From IMG/VR virus record IMGVR_UViG_3300044630_007392, positions 1-23,675 of that record: DNA of 23,675 nucleotides; one strand, written 5' to 3'. This document shows positions 21,109-23,675 of this stretch, one piece after another. This DNA comes from a virus. The first letter of the stretch is position 1. The number at the start of each line of letters is the position of its first letter. Position numbers and translations under genes: made by a program. The notes below the pieces were generated by a model. That model worked only from the letters and a program-made list of their open reading frames with translations. It did not search any database and was not told the DNA's origin.

Positions 21109-23163
21109 ATGGCTACAAATAATTTAACAATATTTCAAAAATTAGGAAAAATATTAGGTCCTGATGGTTTTAAAACAAAAGAAGTTACACCACAAAGATT
21201 TAATATAAATAAAGACGTACTTTTAAAAACTACTGACAAACAAGAGTTTGAGGTTGCCAAATTACAAGCACAACAAAATAGATATTTAGGTCAAGTTTGG
21301 AAAAAAGTTGAACACGGCTTATTTCAACAAGCTGTTAACTATGAAACAACTAGAATAGGGTCGTATTCAGATTTCGAAGCTATGGAATTTTATCCAGAAA
21401 TTGCTGCCGCTTTAGATATTATGATGGAAGAGTCAACTACTGTTAATTCAAATGGTAGAATGATAAATGTTTATTCTGAAAGTAAGCGAGTAAAAACAAT
21501 TGTTGAAGATTTATTATACAATAGATTAGATATTCACACATCTTTACCAATGTGGACAAGAAATACATGTAAGTATGGTGATAATTTTGTTTATTTAAAT
21601 ATTGATGATAAAAACGGTATTGTTAGTGTTAAGCAAATGCCAAATTATGAGATGGAGAGAAGAGATGGCGGATTGTTTGACATGTTAACACAAAGAACTA
21701 ATGAGGATTATATAACTGACAAGGTTAAATTTTATTGGAGAGGCCGTGATGTTGAATTTAATTCTTGGCAAATGGCCCATTTCAGATTATTGGGTGATGA
21801 TAGAAGATTACCATACGGTACATCTGTTTTAGAAAAAGCAAGAAGAATTTGGAAACAACTTATTTTGTCTGAAGATGCAATGCTTGTGTATCGTGTTACT
21901 AGGGCGCCTGAAAGAAGAATTTATAAGATTTACGTCGGTAATATTGATGACAAGGATGTTGAAGCATACGTAAATGAAATTGCTAATAGATTTAAAAGAG
22001 CATCAATTGTTGACCCACAAACAGGTCAAATTGACTTAAGATATAATCAATTAGCTAATGACCAAGATTATTTTATTCCAGTACGTAGTGAAGATGCACC
22101 AAACCCAATTGATACGTTGCCGGGAGCTCAAAATTTAGACCAGATAGCCGATATTGAGTACTTACAGAAAAAACTATTTACAGCATTAAGAGTTCCAAAA
22201 CCATTTTTAGGGTTTGAGGAGGCTACAGGAGAGGGTAAAAATTTAGCACTTCAAGATATTCGCTTTTCAAGAACAATTAATCGTATTCAACAAGCGATGT
22301 TACAAGAATTAAATAAAATTGTTATTATTCACCTATATGTTTTAGGTTTTGAGGACGATTTAGATAATTTTACTCTTACACTTAATAATCCATCCACACA
22401 AGCAGAGATGCTTAAAGTTGAGCATACACAATTAAAAGTAACACTTTACAAAGATGCTGTTGCAGATGCTGGTAATGGATTTGGCGTAATGTCTATGACT
22501 AGAGCAAAACGTGAAATATTGGGATGGTCTGATGATGATATTAAACAGGATTTATTAGAACAAAGAATGGAGAAAGCAGCAGCAGCTGAAATTGCAAATA
22601 CCTCAAATGTCATTAAGCATACAGGTATGTTCGATACAGTTGATAGAATTTACGGAGATATATCTGCAGCAATGGAAGGTGGTGGTGAAGCACCGGCTGC
22701 TGGTGGTGATACGTCTGGAGGCGGGGCACCATCTGCTGGTTTAGGTGGTGGTTTTGGCGGTGGTGGTACGGCGGCTGGTGATTTAGATTTTTCAGCCGGT
22801 GGTGAAGGGGCGGAAACGCCAGAAGCTGGAGCTGAGGCTGGTGAAGCAGAGGCAGCAACAGCAGCTGGTGGTGAAGCAGCGGCTGCTGGGGAAGTTGCAG
22901 GTGCGGCTGAAACTGAAGCTGAAGCTCTTGCTGAAGAAATAAATAAGGTAGAAAAATTGTTAACAGAAAGAAAAGAAAATTTACAAAATGCTTTAAATAA
23001 AAGAACTGAAAAATACAAGGGATTATTTGTTGATAAATTAATTAGTATGGTTGACCATGAACCAAAACCAATTGAAAATACTAAAATTTATAATAAAAAC
23101 GTAAAAATAAATGAAGGTATCAATACGATGATTAAAGATATTGATGATATGCTTAGTGAATAG
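21109..23163 (+). CDS. Portal protein (T4 gp20-like) with low-complexity C-terminal extension
   Basis: A 684-aa protein. Residues about 60-490 match the T4 gp20 portal family: YSDFEAMEFYPEIAAALDIMMEE, MPNYEMERRDGG, FRLLGDDRRLPYGTSVLE, RVTRAPERRIYKIYVGN, and VPKPFLGFEEATGEGKNLALQDIRF. The portal dodecamer is the DNA channel and head-tail vertex. T4 gp20 is about 524 aa; here about 160 extra residues follow. These are a Gly/Ala/Glu-rich disordered stretch (about 521-608, containing GDLDFS), a coiled coil (610-650) and a tail with INE-G (667-670) near the end. An A-rich leader precedes the ATG; no own promoter motif seen, so likely read through from terL. Confidence 0.93.
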   Translation: MATNNLTIFQKLGKILGPDGFKTKEVTPQRFNINKDVLLKTTDKQEFEVAKLQAQQNRYLGQVWKKVEHGLFQQAVNYETTRIGSYSDFEAMEFYPEIAAALDIMMEESTTVNSNGRMINVYSESKRVKTIVEDLLYNRLDIHTSLPMWTRNTCKYGDNFVYLNIDDKNGIVSVKQMPNYEMERRDGGLFDMLTQRTNEDYITDKVKFYWRGRDVEFNSWQMAHFRLLGDDRRLPYGTSVLEKARRIWKQLILSEDAMLVYRVTRAPERRIYKIYVGNIDDKDVEAYVNEIANRFKRASIVDPQTGQIDLRYNQLANDQDYFIPVRSEDAPNPIDTLPGAQNLDQIADIEYLQKKLFTALRVPKPFLGFEEATGEGKNLALQDIRFSRTINRIQQAMLQELNKIVIIHLYVLGFEDDLDNFTLTLNNPSTQAEMLKVEHTQLKVTLYKDAVADAGNGFGVMSMTRAKREILGWSDDDIKQDLLEQRMEKAAAAEIANTSNVIKHTGMFDTVDRIYGDISAAMEGGGEAPAAGGDTSGGGAPSAGLGGGFGGGGTAAGDLDFSAGGEGAETPEAGAEAGEAEAATAAGGEAAAAGEVAGAAETEAEALAEEINKVEKLLTERKENLQNALNKRTEKYKGLFVDKLISMVDHEPKPIENTKIYNKNVKINEGINTMIKDIDDMLSE
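22671..22935 (+). repeat. Low-complexity Gly/Ala/Glu-coding tract in the portal gene
   Basis: Clearly richer in G and C than its surroundings, made of GGT/GGA/GCA/GAA-type codons. It encodes a flexible acidic linker. The 15-nt string ggtgatttagatttt (22777-22791) is shared with 12341-12355 in the modular head-protein gene. Confidence 0.85.
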
Positions 23164-23186
23164 TCAGTATTTTCTGGTAAATAAAC

Positions 23187-23194
23187 ATATTTAT
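23187..23194 (+). promoter_or_regulatory. ATATTTAT motif, putative phage promoter element
   Basis: CATATTTATATAG, 18 nt before the ATG at 23213, in the 49-nt gap after the portal gene. Confidence 0.55.
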
Positions 23195-23212
23195 ATAGTA
23201 AAAAATATAGTA

Positions 23213-23675
23213 ATGCAGAACTTTGGAAAAATTAAAAATACATTCAATAATTTGCTAATTGAAGGCATCGTTAAAAACGATGAAAACATTAAAAAATTGT
23301 TTAAAAAATACATTAAAACAATTAAAGAAAGTGAAATATTGAAAACACAATTTTTAATTTATAGCAATATTGAAAATAAAGTTGACACCGAACAGTTATC
23401 TGCTTTTTCATTTGTTTCAGAAAATTTTAGATTGTTAGAAAAATATAGTCAATCAGATATATTAAAAGAAAATAAAAAATTATTAAGTTTATTAAAAAAC
23501 TTTAATAATAAATTTTCAGATTCATATGATTTGCAGGATTTACACGAATCAATGAGTAAAATTACCTTTACAAAAAGGTCACCCAAAAATGTTGAACCAT
23601 TGATGGTTGAGATTAAAAAAGTTTCTGAATTTATTAATAAAAATAAAGTAAAAGAAATTAAGGAAACATTTGACT
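23213..23675 (+). CDS. Partial putative head/prohead protein (N-terminal 154 aa)
   Basis: An ATG at 23213 opens a frame that runs to the window edge without a stop. The product starts MQNFGKIKNTFNNLLIEGIV, a short basic/amphipathic leader with LIE-G at residues 15-18, then Lys/Leu/Asn-rich helices (KKLFKKYIKTIKESEILK, LLSLLKNFNNKF). In T4 the genes after portal are the prohead core proteins and the prohead protease, so a core or scaffold role is plausible by position. The family is not identified from this fragment. Confidence 0.7.
   Translation, partial: MQNFGKIKNTFNNLLIEGIVKNDENIKKLFKKYIKTIKESEILKTQFLIYSNIENKVDTEQLSAFSFVSENFRLLEKYSQSDILKENKKLLSLLKNFNNKFSDSYDLQDLHESMSKITFTKRSPKNVEPLMVEIKKVSEFINKNKVKEIKETFD

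Noticed and set aside
250-23194. T4 late promoter (TATAAATA) as the explanation of the repeated octamer
   Set aside because: On the coding strand the octamer reads ATATTTAT, the opposite orientation to the T4 late box, in all eleven cases.

Overview
The window is part of a large, AT-rich tailed-phage genome (or a prophage of such a phage). Three points support this: a T4-type large terminase (18999-20783), a T4 gp20-type portal protein (21109-23163), and a long co-directional block of head- or virion-type genes. The likely host is a Bacteroidota/Flavobacteria-like bacterium. Three promoters (633-664, and the divergent pair at 9545-9607) match the Bacteroidota sigma pattern TTG-N20-TAnnTTTG, start codons are preceded by A-rich leaders without clear Shine-Dalgarno sequences, and the ClpC-like protein resembles Bacteroidota ClpC. 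No tRNA, rRNA, CRISPR array, IS element or integrase was seen.

Layout: (i) 1-4930 is a set of mostly + strand accessory genes. These are two related small proteins, a WCTA/leucine-rich-repeat protein, a minus-strand lipoprotein, a YkuK-like RNase H-fold protein, a small coiled-coil protein, an ABC-ATPase/GNAT gene split by a frameshift at a T9 run, and an acidic protein. (ii) 4977-9529 is a minus-strand operon: a ClpC-like AAA+ unfoldase followed by two zinc-metallopeptidase-like proteins (HEMVH and HEMIH). A strong bidirectional terminator lies between it and the rightward genes. (iii) 9623-10903 holds a small unknown protein, a KTSC-domain protein and an exported NlpC/P60 peptidase. (iv) 10964-17807 holds a small putative structural protein and then a tight operon of acidic, modular, probably virion-associated proteins. 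One of these is split by a second frameshift, at an A9 run. (v) 17928-23675 holds a GT-B glycosyltransferase, TerL, a 90-aa protein, the portal and the start of another head-type gene.

Two promoter classes are visible. Host-like TTG-N20-TAnnTTTG promoters precede clpC, the gene at 9623 and the LRR gene. A repeated ATATTTAT octamer lies just upstream of eleven genes, including terL, the virion operon and the last gene. It is a candidate phage-specific (late?) promoter or transcript-start signal.

The most interesting theme is the head-protein block. Small Cys/Lys-rich modules sit in acidic linkers, and [L/I/M]-x-E followed by A/G/S triplets, like T4 prohead-protease sites, recur at the module edges. 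The proteins look like precursors that could release basic internal peptides during head maturation. This is inference; the protease itself is not in the window.
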